NCBI RefSeq assembly: GCF_001262495.1
Contig: NZ_LGYE01000005.1
Span: 1 to 64,000 of the forward strand
Direction of reading: 5' to 3'
Source: Microbacterium sp. GCS4
GTDB lineage: Bacteria > Actinomycetota > Actinomycetes > Actinomycetales > Microbacteriaceae
Length of the DNA: 64,000 bases
A program made the position numbers and the translations under genes. This document shows positions 18,319 to 27,636 of the stretch, one piece after another (within the stretch, counting starts at the first letter, position 1; each line of letters opens with the position of its first letter). Under the pieces are notes generated by a model that was given only the letters and a program-made list of their open reading frames with translations, did no database searches and was not told the DNA's origin.

Positions 18319-19466
18319 CCGATACGACGAGTGCGCCCAGCGCAGCACCCGCCGGCTCCGTCGCGCCCGTCCGCGTGGCCACGCGCCTGTCCGGCACCGT
18401 CCGCGTGGTCGGCGCGGGGCTGCTCGGCGCCAGCATCGGCCATGCTCTGCGGGCGAAGGGCGTCGACGTCGTGCTCGACGACACCTCACCGGCCCAGCTC
18501 CGACTCGCGATCGATTACGGCGCCGGCCGCGCCTCCGCCGACGGGGACTCGCCGTCGCTCGTCGTGGTCGCGGTGCCGCCGGATGTGACGGCCGACGTGA
18601 TCGAGGCCGAGCTCGCCCGATTCCCGGATGCCGTCGTGACCGATGTCGCGAGCGTGAAGCTCGAGCCGTTCCGCGAGTTGCGCAGCCGCGGCGTCGACCT
18701 CAGCCGCTACATCGGCTCGCACCCCCTCGCCGGCCGTGAGCGCGGCGGGGCGATCTCCGCACGGGCGGACCTTTTCATCGGACGGCCCTGGGTCGTGTGC
18801 CGCGACGGTGAGACCAGTGCGGCCGACCTCGCCCTCGTCGAGGCCCTCGCGCTCGACGTGGGCGCCATGCCGCTCGAGATGACTCCGGAGGAGCACGACC
18901 GCTCGGTCGCGCTCACCTCGCACGTGCCCCAGGTCGTCGCGAGCCTCCTGGCGGCGCGACTCGCGGTGGCCGATGAGGGCGCCTTGCGCCTGTCGGGCCA
19001 GGGTGTGCGCGACACGACCCGCATCGCGGCATCCGCACCTGAGCTCTGGGTGCAGATCCTCGGGGCGAACGCCGAGCCTGTGGTCGAGATCCTCGACGCG
19101 TTGGCCGCCGATCTCCGCGAGGTGTCGGAGGCGCTGCGCGCACCCGAGGCCCCGGGCGCGCGTCGCGTGGTCGCCGAGACGATCAAGCACGGCAACGACG
19201 GCGTCGAGCGGCTGCCGGGCAAGCACGGACAGAACCGGCGTTTCGAGACGCTTGTGGTGATGGTGGACGACACCCCCGGCCAGTTGGGTCGGCTCTTCGG
19301 CGAGCTCGGAGAGCTGTCGGTCAACGTCGAGGACCTTCGTCTCGAGCATTCGCCGGGCGCGCAGTTCGGACTTGCGGAGATCAGCGTCGACCCGGCTGCG
19401 CTGCACGGCGCGATCACCGGACTCCAGGACCGCGGCTGGCGGATCGCAGGGAACACGAATGACTGA
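18315..19466 (+). CDS. tyrA: Prephenate dehydrogenase with C-terminal ACT domain
   Basis: The 383-residue enzyme starts at GTG 18315, overlapping rluB. Residues about 27-37 carry the dinucleotide fold [26 protein letters not shown] is the active-site segment with the key His, and [13 protein letters not shown] is in the helical dimerisation domain. The last 75 residues ([20 protein letters not shown] onward) form an ACT domain, which should bind tyrosine for feedback control. It catalyses the oxidative decarboxylation of prephenate in tyrosine synthesis. aroG lies 39 kb away in this window. Confidence 0.9.
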   Translation: MTDTTSAPSAAPAGSVAPVRVATRLSGTVRVVGAGLLGASIGHALRAKGVDVVLDDTSPAQLRLAIDYGAGRASADGDSPSLVVVAVPPDVTADVIEAELARFPDAVVTDVASVKLEPFRELRSRGVDLSRYIGSHPLAGRERGGAISARADLFIGRPWVVCRDGETSAADLALVEALALDVGAMPLEMTPEEHDRSVALTSHVPQVVASLLAARLAVADEGALRLSGQGVRDTTRIAASAPELWVQILGANAEPVVEILDALAADLREVSEALRAPEAPGARRVVAETIKHGNDGVERLPGKHGQNRRFETLVVMVDDTPGQLGRLFGELGELSVNVEDLRLEHSPGAQFGLAEISVDPAALHGAITGLQDRGWRIAGNTND

Positions 19467-20166
19467 CACGATTACCTCCTCCGACGCGTCGCGCGTCGAC
19501 TTCATCGCGATCGACGGGCCGGCAGGGTCGGGCAAGTCCAGTGTGTCCAAGGCCGTGGCCCGCACTCTCGGCTTCGGCTACCTCGACACCGGATCGGCCT
19601 ACCGGGCGCTCGCCTGGCACGTGCTGGATCGCGGAGCGGACACCTCCGAGCCGGATGCCGTGCTCGCCGCAGCATCCGATTTCCCCGTGCAGTTGGGACT
19701 CGACCCCGACGACCGCACCGTGCGCGTGGGTGACGTCGATGTGACCGAGGCGATCCGCGAGCCTCGAGTCTCCGGCGCCGTGAGCGGCGTCGCGCGTGTT
19801 CCCGCCGTACGCGAGCAGGTCAATCGTCTGTTCCGCACGCTCGTGGCGGAGGCGCCGTACCCCGCTGTCGTCGTCGAGGGGCGTGACATCACGACGGTCG
19901 TCGCCCCTGACGCCCCCGTCCGCATCCTCCTCACCGCCGCCGCCGAGGTGCGCGCCGCTCGCCGCGCGGGCGAGCTCGCGGGTGAGAACGCCCAGGCGGT
20001 CGCGGAGGCGCTGCACAAGCGCGACGCCTCCGACAGCGCGGTCGTCGACTTCCTGAACGCCGCGGACGGCGTCGAGGTCGTCGACTCGACCGCGCTCGAT
20101 TTCCCCCAGACCATCGACGCCGTCCTCACGGTGATCGAACGACTCCGAGGAGCACAGCATGGCTGA
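19459..20166 (+). CDS. cmk: Cytidylate kinase
   Basis: The 235-residue kinase shows the P-loop [17 protein letters not shown], the CMP-binding [13 protein letters not shown] and [20 protein letters not shown]. It phosphorylates CMP and dCMP. It overlaps tyrA by 8 bases and der by 8 bases. The arrangement cmk-der is widely conserved in actinobacteria. Confidence 0.95.
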   Translation: MTDTITSSDASRVDFIAIDGPAGSGKSSVSKAVARTLGFGYLDTGSAYRALAWHVLDRGADTSEPDAVLAAASDFPVQLGLDPDDRTVRVGDVDVTEAIREPRVSGAVSGVARVPAVREQVNRLFRTLVAEAPYPAVVVEGRDITTVVAPDAPVRILLTAAAEVRAARRAGELAGENAQAVAEALHKRDASDSAVVDFLNAADGVEVVDSTALDFPQTIDAVLTVIERLRGAQHG

Positions 20167-21679
20167 CGACGAATACGAAGGCGGCCCCGATCAGCTCGCC
20201 GAGAAGATGGACGCGCTCGACGAGCAGCTCGCCGAGGCGCGGGCGGAGACGCTGCGTCAGGGTCTCGCAGACTACGAGCTCGACGATGAGGACGCTGCCC
20301 TCCTCGCCGGTATCACGATGGGCGAGGACGGCATCCAGTTCCTTCCTGCCCTGCCCGTGGTCGCGATCGTCGGACGACCGAACGTCGGCAAGTCCGCGCT
20401 CGTGAACCGCATCCTCGGCCGTCGTGAGGCCGTCGTGGAGGACACCCCCGGTGTCACCCGCGACCGCGTCACGTACAAGGCGGAGTGGAGCGACCGCCGC
20501 TTCACCCTCGTCGACACCGGTGGCTGGGAGCCCGACGCCCGCGGCATCGACCGCTCGGTCGCCGCGCAGGCGGAGGTCGCGATCGACCTCTCCGACGTCG
20601 TGCTGTTCGTGGTGGACGCCATGGTCGGTGCGACGTCGACCGACGAGCACGTCGTGCGTCTGCTGCGCAAGAGCGGCAAGCCCGTGTTCCTCGTCGCGAA
20701 TAAGATCGACGATGCCCGTCAGGAGCCCGAGGCGGCAGCGTTGTGGAACCTCGGTCTCGGGGAGCCGCACCCGGTATCCGCGATCCACGGTCGCGGCGTG
20801 GCCGACCTGCTCGACGAGGTGCTGAAGAAGCTCCCCGACGTGTCGGCCGTGGCGAAGGCGGAGATCGGCGGACCTCGTCGGGTCGCGATCCTCGGTCGCC
20901 CGAACGTGGGCAAGTCGTCGCTGCTGAACAAGGCAGCGGGCGAGGAGCGCGTGGTCGTGAACGACCTCGCCGGCACGACCCGCGACCCCGTGGACGAGAT
21001 CGTCGAGCTGGGCGGCAAGCTGTGGACCCTGGTCGACACCGCCGGCATCCGTCGTCGCGTGCACATGGCGCAGGGTGCCGACTTCTATGCGTCGCTGCGT
21101 ACCTCGGCCGCGCTCGAGAAGGCCGAGGTCGCGGTCGTCGTCCTCGACGTCTCGGAGACGATCAGCGAGCAGGACGTGCGGATCATCGACCTCGTTCTCG
21201 AGTCGGGTCGCGCGCTCGTGCTCGCGTTCAACAAGTGGGACCGTCTGAATGATGACGACCTCGAGAACGCCGATCGTCGGCGATACCTGGAGCGCGAGAT
21301 CGAGCAAGATCTGGCGCATGTCGCGTGGGCTCCGCGCGTGAACATCTCGGCGAAGACCGGACGTCACCTCGACAAGCTCGTGCCCGCTCTGGAGACGGCG
21401 CTGGAGAACTGGGATCGCCGCATCCCGACCGGCAAGTTCAACGCCTTCCTCGCGGAGCTCGTGGCGGAGCACCCGCACCCGCTCCGCGGAGGCAAGCAGC
21501 CGCGCATCCTGTTCGGCACGCAGGCGTCGACGCGTCCGCCGACGTTCGTCCTCTTCACGACCGGCTTCCTGGACCCCGGCTACCGCCGCTTCATCCAGCG
21601 TCGTCTGCGTGAGCTGTACGACTTCGAGGGAACGCCGATCGTGGTCAACATGCGCGTGCGTGAGAAGCGTCAGCGCTGA
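20159..21679 (+). CDS. der: Ribosome-assembly GTPase Der (EngA)
   Basis: The 506-residue protein has two tandem GTPase domains, each with GRPNVGKS (P-loops near residues 68 and 245), DTGGWEPD and DTAGIRRR switch II segments, and NKID and NKWD specificity motifs. A KH-like domain closes the protein. The N-terminal 60 residues form an acidic extension common in actinobacteria. Der is needed for 50S subunit maturation. It ends the co-oriented block that starts with parA. Confidence 0.96.
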   Translation: MADDEYEGGPDQLAEKMDALDEQLAEARAETLRQGLADYELDDEDAALLAGITMGEDGIQFLPALPVVAIVGRPNVGKSALVNRILGRREAVVEDTPGVTRDRVTYKAEWSDRRFTLVDTGGWEPDARGIDRSVAAQAEVAIDLSDVVLFVVDAMVGATSTDEHVVRLLRKSGKPVFLVANKIDDARQEPEAAALWNLGLGEPHPVSAIHGRGVADLLDEVLKKLPDVSAVAKAEIGGPRRVAILGRPNVGKSSLLNKAAGEERVVVNDLAGTTRDPVDEIVELGGKLWTLVDTAGIRRRVHMAQGADFYASLRTSAALEKAEVAVVVLDVSETISEQDVRIIDLVLESGRALVLAFNKWDRLNDDDLENADRRRYLEREIEQDLAHVAWAPRVNISAKTGRHLDKLVPALETALENWDRRIPTGKFNAFLAELVAEHPHPLRGGKQPRILFGTQASTRPPTFVLFTTGFLDPGYRRFIQRRLRELYDFEGTPIVVNMRVREKRQR

Positions 21680-21767
21680 TATCTGCGCGGCCGTCTGCGG
21701 TGACACGCTGTTCCCGCGTGTGACCGTGGACGGTGCCGATTCCCGGATGCTGTGAAAGGCTGAAGGG

Positions 21768-22712
21768 GTGACTGTCGTACCCCCTGCTGCCGGTGAGCCC
21801 CGTCGTCCCGACGGGCCGCGAAATCCCGGCGATGCGTGGGTCGTCGCGCCGTCGGGGGAGAAGTACTGGGGGCGCTTCGGCGCCGCAGGGCTTCTGGCGG
21901 TGGATGCCGAACGCGGCGTGCTTCTGCAGCACCGCGTCGCGTGGAGCCACTTCGGCGGCACGTGGGGTCTGCCCGGTGGAGCACTGCACGAGGGCGAGGG
22001 GGCGATCGTCGGCGCGGTGCGCGAGGCGCAGGAGGAGGCCGGTGTTCCGGACGGATCGGTGCGGCCCCGGTTCACGAGCGTCCTGGACCTCGGCATCTGG
22101 TCGTACACGACCGTGATCGCCGATGTGGTCGAGCCCTTCGAACCCGTGATCAGTGACCCCGAGAGCGTCGCCCTGGAGTGGGTGCCCTTCGACGAGGTCG
22201 ATGAGCGGCCGTTGCACCCGGGCTTCGCGCGGGCGTGGCCCGCGCTGCGCGAGTTGGTGCGTGCGCGGCCGGTCGTGGTGGTGGATGCCGCGAACGTCGT
22301 GGGATCGGTGCCCGACGGATGGTGGAAGGACCGGGCGGGGGCTGCACGTCGCCTCGCCGGTCGGCTCACGGGACTGTCGGTGTCCGGGGCGGAGCTCGGG
22401 CTCGGCGGCGACGCATGGTTCCCGTCGATCGCGCTCGTGGTGGAGGGTGCGGCGCGTGGGATCGACGCTCCGGAGGCCGACATCGAGGATTTCGCGGATC
22501 TGCGTCTCGGCGGCGATGTCGCGGTCGTCGATGCGGAGGGTTCTGGTGATGATGCGATCGTCGCGGAGGTCGCGCGACAGGTCGAGGCCGGTCGATACGT
22601 CGTGGTGGTGACGAGCGATCGGGAGCTGCAGGAGCGCGTGGCCTCGGCGGGCGCCGCACAGGTCCACTCGTCGGGGTGGCTGCTCGGACTGCTCGACGGC
22701 GAGAGGCGATGA
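21768..22712 (+). CDS. Nudix hydrolase fused to a NYN/PIN-like domain
   Basis: The product has 314 residues. Residues about 40-150 are a Nudix domain with box GGALHEGEGAIVGAVREAQEEAGV. Residues about 170-310 are a second alpha/beta domain: VVVVDAANVVGSVPDGWWKDR carries the first acidic residue, and VVVVTSDRELQERVASAGA the late Asp, as in NYN/PIN-type metal-dependent nucleases. The pairing suggests a nucleotide- or RNA-end-processing enzyme; the activity is inference. GTG 21768 follows an AAGGGG site. The stop overlaps the next ATG. Confidence 0.8.
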   Translation: MTVVPPAAGEPRRPDGPRNPGDAWVVAPSGEKYWGRFGAAGLLAVDAERGVLLQHRVAWSHFGGTWGLPGGALHEGEGAIVGAVREAQEEAGVPDGSVRPRFTSVLDLGIWSYTTVIADVVEPFEPVISDPESVALEWVPFDEVDERPLHPGFARAWPALRELVRARPVVVVDAANVVGSVPDGWWKDRAGAARRLAGRLTGLSVSGAELGLGGDAWFPSIALVVEGAARGIDAPEADIEDFADLRLGGDVAVVDAEGSGDDAIVAEVARQVEAGRYVVVVTSDRELQERVASAGAAQVHSSGWLLGLLDGERR

Positions 22713-23317
22713 CGGTTCGTCCGCGATCACGCGCCACCGACCGGATCGGTGACGTGTTCGGTGTGGGCGCGGCCGCGGTCGGCACGATTGCTCTGCACCT
22801 GTTCCTGTTCGGGGGCGATCGATACTTCTCGTTGCGTTTCCTGTTATCACCGGTCGAAAATCCGATCTCCTTCGCGGCGTTCGTGCTGACGCTCGTGCTG
22901 CTCGCGGTAGCTCTCGTCCGGGCGTCGCGGGCCGGTGCCTGGAGCGTGCTCGCGCGGACGACCGCGGAAGCGCACACGGATGTGGCGGATTCCAGCTCTG
23001 CCGGCGCATCGGGTGCGACGGGTATGCCGGATGCTGCGGTGGCGGAGGGCGCGGCGGGTGCGGACGGCCGGGAGGGCACCGAGTTCGTGGCGCAGCCGGG
23101 GGAGAAGCCGCTCCCCGCATTCGTCGTCCCCGGGGCCGTCACAAGTCGCGCGTTGCGCACTGCCGCGATGGTCGCTGTGCTCAACGCTCTTTTCATGATC
23201 GTGTTCCCTATAGCCGTCATCCCGATGTTTGCGGTCATCTTCCTGATCGCCGCCGCTCTCATCGCCGCCGTCCACATCGTGCTCCGTGCCGTGAGCGTCG
23301 GCGAGAGCGGCTCCTGA
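22709..23317 (+). CDS. Small integral membrane protein of unknown function
   Basis: The 202-residue protein has about four hydrophobic helices: near residues 17-35, 55-75, 155-172 and 175-195. A long hydrophilic Ala/Gly/Ser/Glu-rich segment (about 85-135) lies between pairs two and three. I recognise no family. It is translationally coupled to the Nudix-NYN gene (ATGA overlap), which hints at joint function. A weak hairpin candidate lies between its stop and the convergent HNH gene. Confidence 0.65.
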   Translation: MTVRPRSRATDRIGDVFGVGAAAVGTIALHLFLFGGDRYFSLRFLLSPVENPISFAAFVLTLVLLAVALVRASRAGAWSVLARTTAEAHTDVADSSSAGASGATGMPDAAVAEGAAGADGREGTEFVAQPGEKPLPAFVVPGAVTSRALRTAAMVAVLNALFMIVFPIAVIPMFAVIFLIAAALIAAVHIVLRAVSVGESGS

Positions 23318-23437
23318 ACGGTCCGGTCTGCTCGTTCTCCCACAGGCGGGCGACGCGCTTCGCGAGTTCGCCCTGCGTGCCTTGAGGCGCGACGGGGACT
23401 GGCGACCACGCCGTCTCAGCCGCGGCCGGTGCGTGTG

Positions 23438-24898
23438 TCAGGTGAACATGACGCGTCGTCGTGGTGGGTCGGTGTAGGTGCGTCCGAGGGGGCTGGTCCA
23501 GGTGAGGTCGCCTCCGGGGTGCTGGTGTGCGGTCCATCGGTAGGGGTCGTCGATGTCGGGGTGTTTGAGGGTGTGGTGTGTGCGGCAGAGGTGGCTGAGG
23601 TTGTCGGTGCGTGTTCGTCCGCCGCGGGCGTGGTCGTGGGTGTGGTCGATGTCGCAGCGGTGGGTCGGCATTCGGCATCCGGGGAAGCGGCAGTGTTGGT
23701 CGCGGGCGCGGAGGAACCTGCGCATGGGTGCGGTGGGGGTGTAGGTGTCGGTCTCGGTGACGAGTCCGGTGGGATCGAGGAAGAGGCGGGACCATCCGGT
23801 GTTGCGTCCGGCGAGGCCCCGTGCGATGTCGGGGTGGAGGGGGCCGTGGCCGTCGAGTTCGGCGGGCCGGTCGTCGGTGCCGGTGAGGGTGGTCGCGGCG
23901 ACGGTGACCTGGATGCGGGCCTGGACGGCGTCGAGGCCGGTGCCGAGCGTCTCGGAGGGGGCTGAGGCGAGGAGCAGGTCGGTGAGGAGGTCGGCACGGA
24001 TCTGGTCGAGGGTGCGCTCATCGGCGATGGCGTGCTCGATGTCGGGGCTGGACGGATCCGTGAGCGGGTCGACGAGTCCGGCGAGCGGGTCGGTCGTGTA
24101 CGTTCCGTCTTCGCCGTGGATGATGTTCTGCCCCTGGTCGGCGTCGAGGCGGGGATCGCCGGGCAGGAGGTCGCGCGCGAACTCGTCGTCGGGGGCGGAG
24201 GGTTCGAGCGGCGGGAGGACGGGTTCGCGGTCGTTGCGGCTGCGGACGATCTCGCGGGCCATGCGGGTGAGGCGGTCGGCGATCGCGACGGCGAGCCATT
24301 CGGGGAGCACGGCGGTGAGCAGGGCGAGGCCGTCGTCGACGGAGCGGACGCTCACGCATCGTTCGTCGGTGGCGCGGCGGTGGCGTTCGACGACGGTCTG
24401 CTTCGCGAGAGCGGCGGCGACTTTGCGGGCGTGTGCTCGGGTGCGGGCTGCGGTGTCCTGTTCGGCGACGACGAGCACCGACTGCTCGTACAGGCCCAGC
24501 GTCTCGGCATCCACGACGTTGTTGAGCACCGCCTCGGAGACGACCATGCTCGCCTGGACGATCTCGCGGACGTGTCCGACCGTGATCGTCCCAGCCTGGA
24601 ACGCGGCCCGCACCGCGGGCAGGTCGCGGGAGAGGGTGCGGGCGTCGGTGAACGCGTGCTCCACCGTCGCACGCGGTATGTGTCCGGCGGCGGCGTACTC
24701 GGCGATCATCGACCGGTAGATCGCGTCCCGGTGGAACGGGCTCTCCGCCACATCCGCGTCGTGCACCGCGATCCTGCCGATCAGCAGATCCGACGCGTGT
24801 GCTTCGAGTGCCGCGATCTGTCGCCGGGTGTCGACCCAGTCATCGAGCAGGCGGCACCGTTCCTCCATGTCGAGGTCGAGATCGGTGCGCCGGGTCAT
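23438..24898 (-). CDS. DUF222 / HNH endonuclease-signature protein (13E12 repeat family type)
   Basis: The 486-residue protein has an N-terminal DUF222 helical region (MEERCRLLDDWVDTRRQIAA onward) and a C-terminal HNH motif: CRFPGCRMPTHRCDIDHTHD, then LSHLCRTHHTLKH, with the zinc cysteines and catalytic His present. These proteins are abundant in actinobacteria as the 13E12 family; some mycobacterial members are reported LexA targets. Directly upstream lies an 11/12 match to the actinobacterial SOS box overlapping the -10 hexamer, so induction by DNA damage is likely. The start codon lies 6 nt after TAGGCT, suggesting a leaderless mRNA. The cellular target is unknown. Confidence 0.88.
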   Translation of the reverse strand: MTRRTDLDLDMEERCRLLDDWVDTRRQIAALEAHASDLLIGRIAVHDADVAESPFHRDAIYRSMIAEYAAAGHIPRATVEHAFTDARTLSRDLPAVRAAFQAGTITVGHVREIVQASMVVSEAVLNNVVDAETLGLYEQSVLVVAEQDTAARTRAHARKVAAALAKQTVVERHRRATDERCVSVRSVDDGLALLTAVLPEWLAVAIADRLTRMAREIVRSRNDREPVLPPLEPSAPDDEFARDLLPGDPRLDADQGQNIIHGEDGTYTTDPLAGLVDPLTDPSSPDIEHAIADERTLDQIRADLLTDLLLASAPSETLGTGLDAVQARIQVTVAATTLTGTDDRPAELDGHGPLHPDIARGLAGRNTGWSRLFLDPTGLVTETDTYTPTAPMRRFLRARDQHCRFPGCRMPTHRCDIDHTHDHARGGRTRTDNLSHLCRTHHTLKHPDIDDPYRWTAHQHPGGDLTWTSPLGRTYTDPPRRRVMFT

Positions 24899-24904
24899 AC
24901 CCCC

Positions 24905-24910
24905 AGCCTA
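24905..24910 (-). promoter_or_regulatory. -10 element of the HNH gene, leaderless type
   Basis: TAGGCT on the minus strand lies 6 nt before the ATG. It shares two bases with the SOS box at 24909-24924, so a bound LexA would block polymerase. Confidence 0.6.
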
Positions 24911-24924
24911 GAACAAATGTTCGA
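24909..24924 (-). promoter_or_regulatory. LexA (SOS) box
   Basis: TCGAACATTTGTTCTA matches TCGAAC-N4-GTTCGA at 11 of 12 positions, with a perfect GAAC-N4-GTTC core. It lies 11-26 nt upstream of the HNH gene start. Confidence 0.78.
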
Positions 24925-24936
24925 AACTACCGAGGG

Positions 24937-25326
24937 TCAGTCACGGAACATACCAGCATCCTCCTCACCGCGTCCGCGCAGCCGGTCGATGTCCCGACGC
25001 TCGCGTTTCGTGGGCCGACCGGCACCTCGGTCGCGCACGCCGATCATGGCCTGCGGCTCACGCGGTGGCGTCCTGTCCTCGAAGGCGAGCGCCGCGAGCG
25101 GAGCGCCGACGCGCTTGACCAGGATCTGCCGCACCACCATGATCCGATCGAATCCCGCGATCCGCACACGAAGCTCATCACCGACCCGCACCTGCTGCGC
25201 GGCCTTCACCTTGTCGCCGTTCCGGCGTACATGCCCCGCACGGCATGCGGTCGTCGCCGCCGACCGGGTCTTGTAGACGCGCACGGCCCAGAGCCAGCTG
25301 TCGATCCGCGCAGCATCCACCATCAT
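24937..25326 (-). CDS. S4-domain RNA-binding protein, Hsp15-like
   Basis: The 129-residue protein begins with an S4 domain: ARIDSWLWAVRVYKTRSAAT and CRAGHVRRNGDKVKAAQQVR. This is the heat-shock protein 15 (HslR) family, which binds stalled 50S subunits carrying nascent chains. The C-terminal tail is basic (GRPTKRERRDIDRLRG), also typical. Two consecutive ATG codons exist (25326 and 25323); the first overlaps the upstream gene's TGA. Function in this organism is inferred from the family. Confidence 0.85.
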   Translation of the reverse strand: MMVDAARIDSWLWAVRVYKTRSAATTACRAGHVRRNGDKVKAAQQVRVGDELRVRIAGFDRIMVVRQILVKRVGAPLAALAFEDRTPPREPQAMIGVRDRGAGRPTKRERRDIDRLRGRGEEDAGMFRD

Positions 25327-26018
25327 GCATCCTTCCGTGATGTGGCGAGAGCAGGAAGGCGGGTGCGCAGAGAGAGCAGTGCTCCGGCGACGATCAGCCC
25401 CTGCCCGAGCGTATACGTGAGCATGACCGCGGGGCTGCTCCAGGCGGGAAGGGAATCCGGCAGGAACAGGCGCAGCGCGAGGATCGTGTCACTCGCCAGG
25501 AAGAACGCCCCGCCGACAGCCACGAGCGGATGGCACCGCGTCGAGAACGCCGCCGTGGACCCGAGCACCAGCCCATAGATCGCGACCGCGACGAGCAGCC
25601 CGCCGACATGCGGACCGAGTCCGACCATCATCGCGATCCACCATGCCGCGTAGACGAGCGCCCACCACGGCATCCGTCGCAGGCTCAGATGACGCGCGAA
25701 CAGTGCGATGTATGCCAGATGCGCGATGCCGAAGAACAGGAGCATGAGCGGCAGTTCCGGAGCAGCGGGGAACAACGCGCCGGCGCCGTCGCCCAACCAG
25801 GAGAACAGCAGAGCGGTGAGCAACAGCACGAGCGCGCCACGGCTGTCGATGCGGCCGATCGACACCAGGACCGGCAGGGCCAGCAAGGGGAGGAGCATGA
25901 GCTTCGTGGGTCCCGCGGCGGGACTGTCGAGCGCGAGCAGCAGCACATGCGCGATCGAGATCGCGGCGAAGGGGAGGAACGCCCACGCCAGCGTCGGGAG
26001 GACGGAGCGGCGCTGCAT
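25323..26018 (-). CDS. YhhN family membrane protein (lysoplasmalogenase-like)
   Basis: The 231-residue protein has about eight hydrophobic helices. Family landmarks are LLFSWLGDGAGALFP, LLFFGIAHLAYIALFARHL and AFFLASDTILALRLF, which carry the conserved Asp residues of the YhhN/TMEM86 family. Human members hydrolyse lysoplasmalogen vinyl-ether bonds; the bacterial substrate is less clear. TACGAT lies 6 nt before the ATG, with GGAGGG between, so the mRNA may be leaderless or nearly so. Its stop overlaps the Hsp15-like start. Confidence 0.8.
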   Translation of the reverse strand: MQRRSVLPTLAWAFLPFAAISIAHVLLLALDSPAAGPTKLMLLPLLALPVLVSIGRIDSRGALVLLLTALLFSWLGDGAGALFPAAPELPLMLLFFGIAHLAYIALFARHLSLRRMPWWALVYAAWWIAMMVGLGPHVGGLLVAVAIYGLVLGSTAAFSTRCHPLVAVGGAFFLASDTILALRLFLPDSLPAWSSPAVMLTYTLGQGLIVAGALLSLRTRLPALATSRKDA

Positions 26019-26024
26019 CCCTCC

Positions 26025-26030
26025 ATCGTA
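26025..26030 (-). promoter_or_regulatory. -10 element of the YhhN gene
   Basis: TACGAT lies on the minus strand with a 6-nt gap to the ATG at 26018. Confidence 0.45.
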
Positions 26031-26055
26031 TGGTCGGATGCCGGGATGCTGCGGC

Positions 26056-26511
26056 TCAGGACTCGACGGTGACCTGAGCGATCTGCCCCTCCGCGCCGAG
26101 GTGGACTGCGGGCCAGTAGCCCTCGGGGAAGTGCTCGCCGCAGGTATCGATCAGATGCAGCACGATCGTGCCGTCGGCGGAGGCCTCGATCGTCTCGAGC
26201 GCGAGATCGGATGCTGCGGTGTCGAGTTCTGTGGGCTCGGGCGTTCCCTGACTGAAGGCCGTGACGACGGCATCCGATGCGAGGCGGCGCAGCCCGCCGA
26301 GGGCGGCGATCGTCTCGCGGACTCGAGGGATCAGGGAGCGTGCCTCGTCAGCAGTCGTGCCCTCGAGCATCAGCTCGAGCTCCGAGTCGTCGACCGTGAC
26401 CGTGCCGGCGTACCAGTCGTGGGTGAGGACGGTACCGTCGCTGAGCTCCGTCGTCGCGCGGACGAGGATGCCGAGGTCGGGGTCGTCGATGATCGGATGC
26501 TGGTCGGTCAT
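26056..26511 (-). CDS. Conserved hypothetical protein
   Basis: The 151-residue acidic protein starts MTDQHPIIDDPDLGILVRAT and has no signal peptide or membrane segment. The pattern of beta strands at both ends (LTHDWYAGTVTVDDSELELM; TIVLHLIDTCGEHFPEGYWP) around a helical middle recalls several small DUF proteins, but I cannot name a family with confidence. TAGCGT lies 6 nt upstream of the ATG, which supports this start and a leaderless message. Confidence 0.65.
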   Translation of the reverse strand: MTDQHPIIDDPDLGILVRATTELSDGTVLTHDWYAGTVTVDDSELELMLEGTTADEARSLIPRVRETIAALGGLRRLASDAVVTAFSQGTPEPTELDTAASDLALETIEASADGTIVLHLIDTCGEHFPEGYWPAVHLGAEGQIAQVTVES

Positions 26512-26517
26512 GGCTCT

Positions 26518-26523
26518 ACGCTA
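26518..26523 (-). promoter_or_regulatory. -10 element of the hypothetical gene
   Basis: TAGCGT on the minus strand lies 6 nt before the ATG at 26511. Confidence 0.5.
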
Positions 26524-26531
26524 GCGCCGGC

Positions 26532-26729
26532 TCAGGGGGCGAGGGATCGTCCTTCGGGTTCCAGATGCTCGCGCAGGATGCGGACTGCCTTCGGGCCGAC
26601 GCCGTGGATCGCGAGGAGGTCGCGTACGGATGCTCCGTCGAACTGGTCCAGCCGTGTGAGACCGTGCAGCGCGAGCTCTCGTCGTGCCACCGTGCCCATC
26701 GCGGCGGGCAGCTGCGAATCCCCGGTCAT
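26532..26729 (-). CDS. Small helix-hairpin-helix protein
   Basis: This 65-residue ORF starts at ATG 26729, overlapping the stop of the GNAT gene (ATGA). The second half, RDLLAIHGVGPKAVRILREH, is a helix-hairpin-helix DNA-binding motif of the kind found in RNA polymerase alpha C-terminal domains and in endonuclease III. The first half (LPAAMGTVARRELALHGLTR) fits the preceding helix of an alpha-CTD-like fold. It probably binds DNA non-specifically. The role is unknown. A longer open frame upstream is only a shadow of the GNAT gene. Confidence 0.72.
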   Translation of the reverse strand: MTGDSQLPAAMGTVARRELALHGLTRLDQFDGASVRDLLAIHGVGPKAVRILREHLEPEGRSLAP

Positions 26730-27310
26730 GCGTCGAGTTCGAGCGTCACGAGCGGGCGCCCGGGTTTGAGTTGGCCGTGCTCGGAGAAGCCGCTCGCGAG
26801 GAACGTGCTGAGCGTGCCGTGAAACAGCTCGTTGCTGTGCTGCTTCGCGCCGCGGGTGTCGACCGGATACCCCTCGATGATCCGTGCGCCCGAGTCGCGG
26901 GCGAAGTCGACCGCCGCGGCAAGGAGCTCCCGGTTGAGTCCCGCTCCGCGATGCTCCCGACGCACCACGAAGCACGTCACCGCCCACACGCTCTCGTCGT
27001 CGAAGGGCTCGCTCGTCGCGGCGGCGATCGCCCGCGTGTACGCGAGGCGAGCCTGCCGTGGGCGTGGGCCGATGCGAATCCACCCCGCGGCCTCGCCGTC
27101 GGAGTACGCGATGATGCCCGGCGCTGGACCCGCAGCGATCTCCTCGCGCAACATCTCGGTGCGCTGCGGAGTCGAGGTCTCGTTCCAGTCCTTGTTGCGC
27201 AGCATGGGCCAGATGCACTGACAGCTGGCGCCATCGCCGCCGCCCGTGAGCGCATGCTGGACGTCGTCCCATCGGGCGGTCGTCGCCACCTCTGTCGTGA
27301 TCGTCGCCAT
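26726..27310 (-). CDS. GNAT family N-acetyltransferase
   Basis: The 194-residue protein starts at ATG 27310. It has the acetyl-CoA-binding GNAT core VTCFVVRREHRGAGLNRELL (Q/RxxGxG/A-type loop) and the strand GARIIEGYPVD. The N-terminal segment with CQCIWPML is seen in a distinct actinobacterial GNAT subgroup. The open frame extends further upstream across the tRNA gene, which is impossible biologically, and TAGCGT 7 nt before ATG 27310 supports the chosen start. The substrate is unknown. Confidence 0.82.
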   Translation of the reverse strand: MATITTEVATTARWDDVQHALTGGGDGASCQCIWPMLRNKDWNETSTPQRTEMLREEIAAGPAPGIIAYSDGEAAGWIRIGPRPRQARLAYTRAIAAATSEPFDDESVWAVTCFVVRREHRGAGLNRELLAAAVDFARDSGARIIEGYPVDTRGAKQHSNELFHGTLSTFLASGFSEHGQLKPGRPLVTLELDA

Positions 27311-27317
27311 GCCCGCG

Positions 27318-27323
27318 ACGCTA
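27318..27323 (-). promoter_or_regulatory. -10 element of the GNAT gene
   Basis: TAGCGT on the minus strand lies 7 nt before ATG 27310. Confidence 0.45.
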
Positions 27324-27428
27324 CGCCTGGCCACCGACACCGTGCAACGCCCGGCGGACCGTCGGTTCGCGGACGTGCCGCGAGTCAGGCTAAGATGGGT
27401 GAGTTGCCTGCGCGAGAGTGCAGAACAA

Positions 27429-27502
<74 letters not shown>

Positions 27503-27509
27503 CCGAAGA

Positions 27510-27542
27510 AAGGCCCGGAACTCGCAAGAGTCTCCGGGCCTT
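27510..27542 (+). terminator. tRNA-Pro terminator hairpin
   Basis: AAGGCCCGGA pairs perfectly with TCCGGGCCTT over 10 bp, 8 nt after the tRNA. Confidence 0.8.
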
Positions 27543-27636
27543 CTGCATGTCCGGGGGACACTCCGGCCAAGGCGGATCGCGGGCGATGTCGCAGCGACCC
27601 GCCAAGATAGGCATCACGCCCATCGAAAGGATCCCC

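Noticed and set aside
23318..23437. Terminator between the small membrane gene and the HNH gene
   Set aside because: GGGCGA and TCGCCC can pair around 23348-23375, but the stem is short and interrupted and no T-run follows, so I did not annotate it.
26532..27272. 246-residue protein ending in the HhH motif
   Set aside because: Its N-terminal two thirds are an out-of-frame shadow of the GNAT gene. The 65-residue ORF from ATG 26729 has the proper ATGA overlap.
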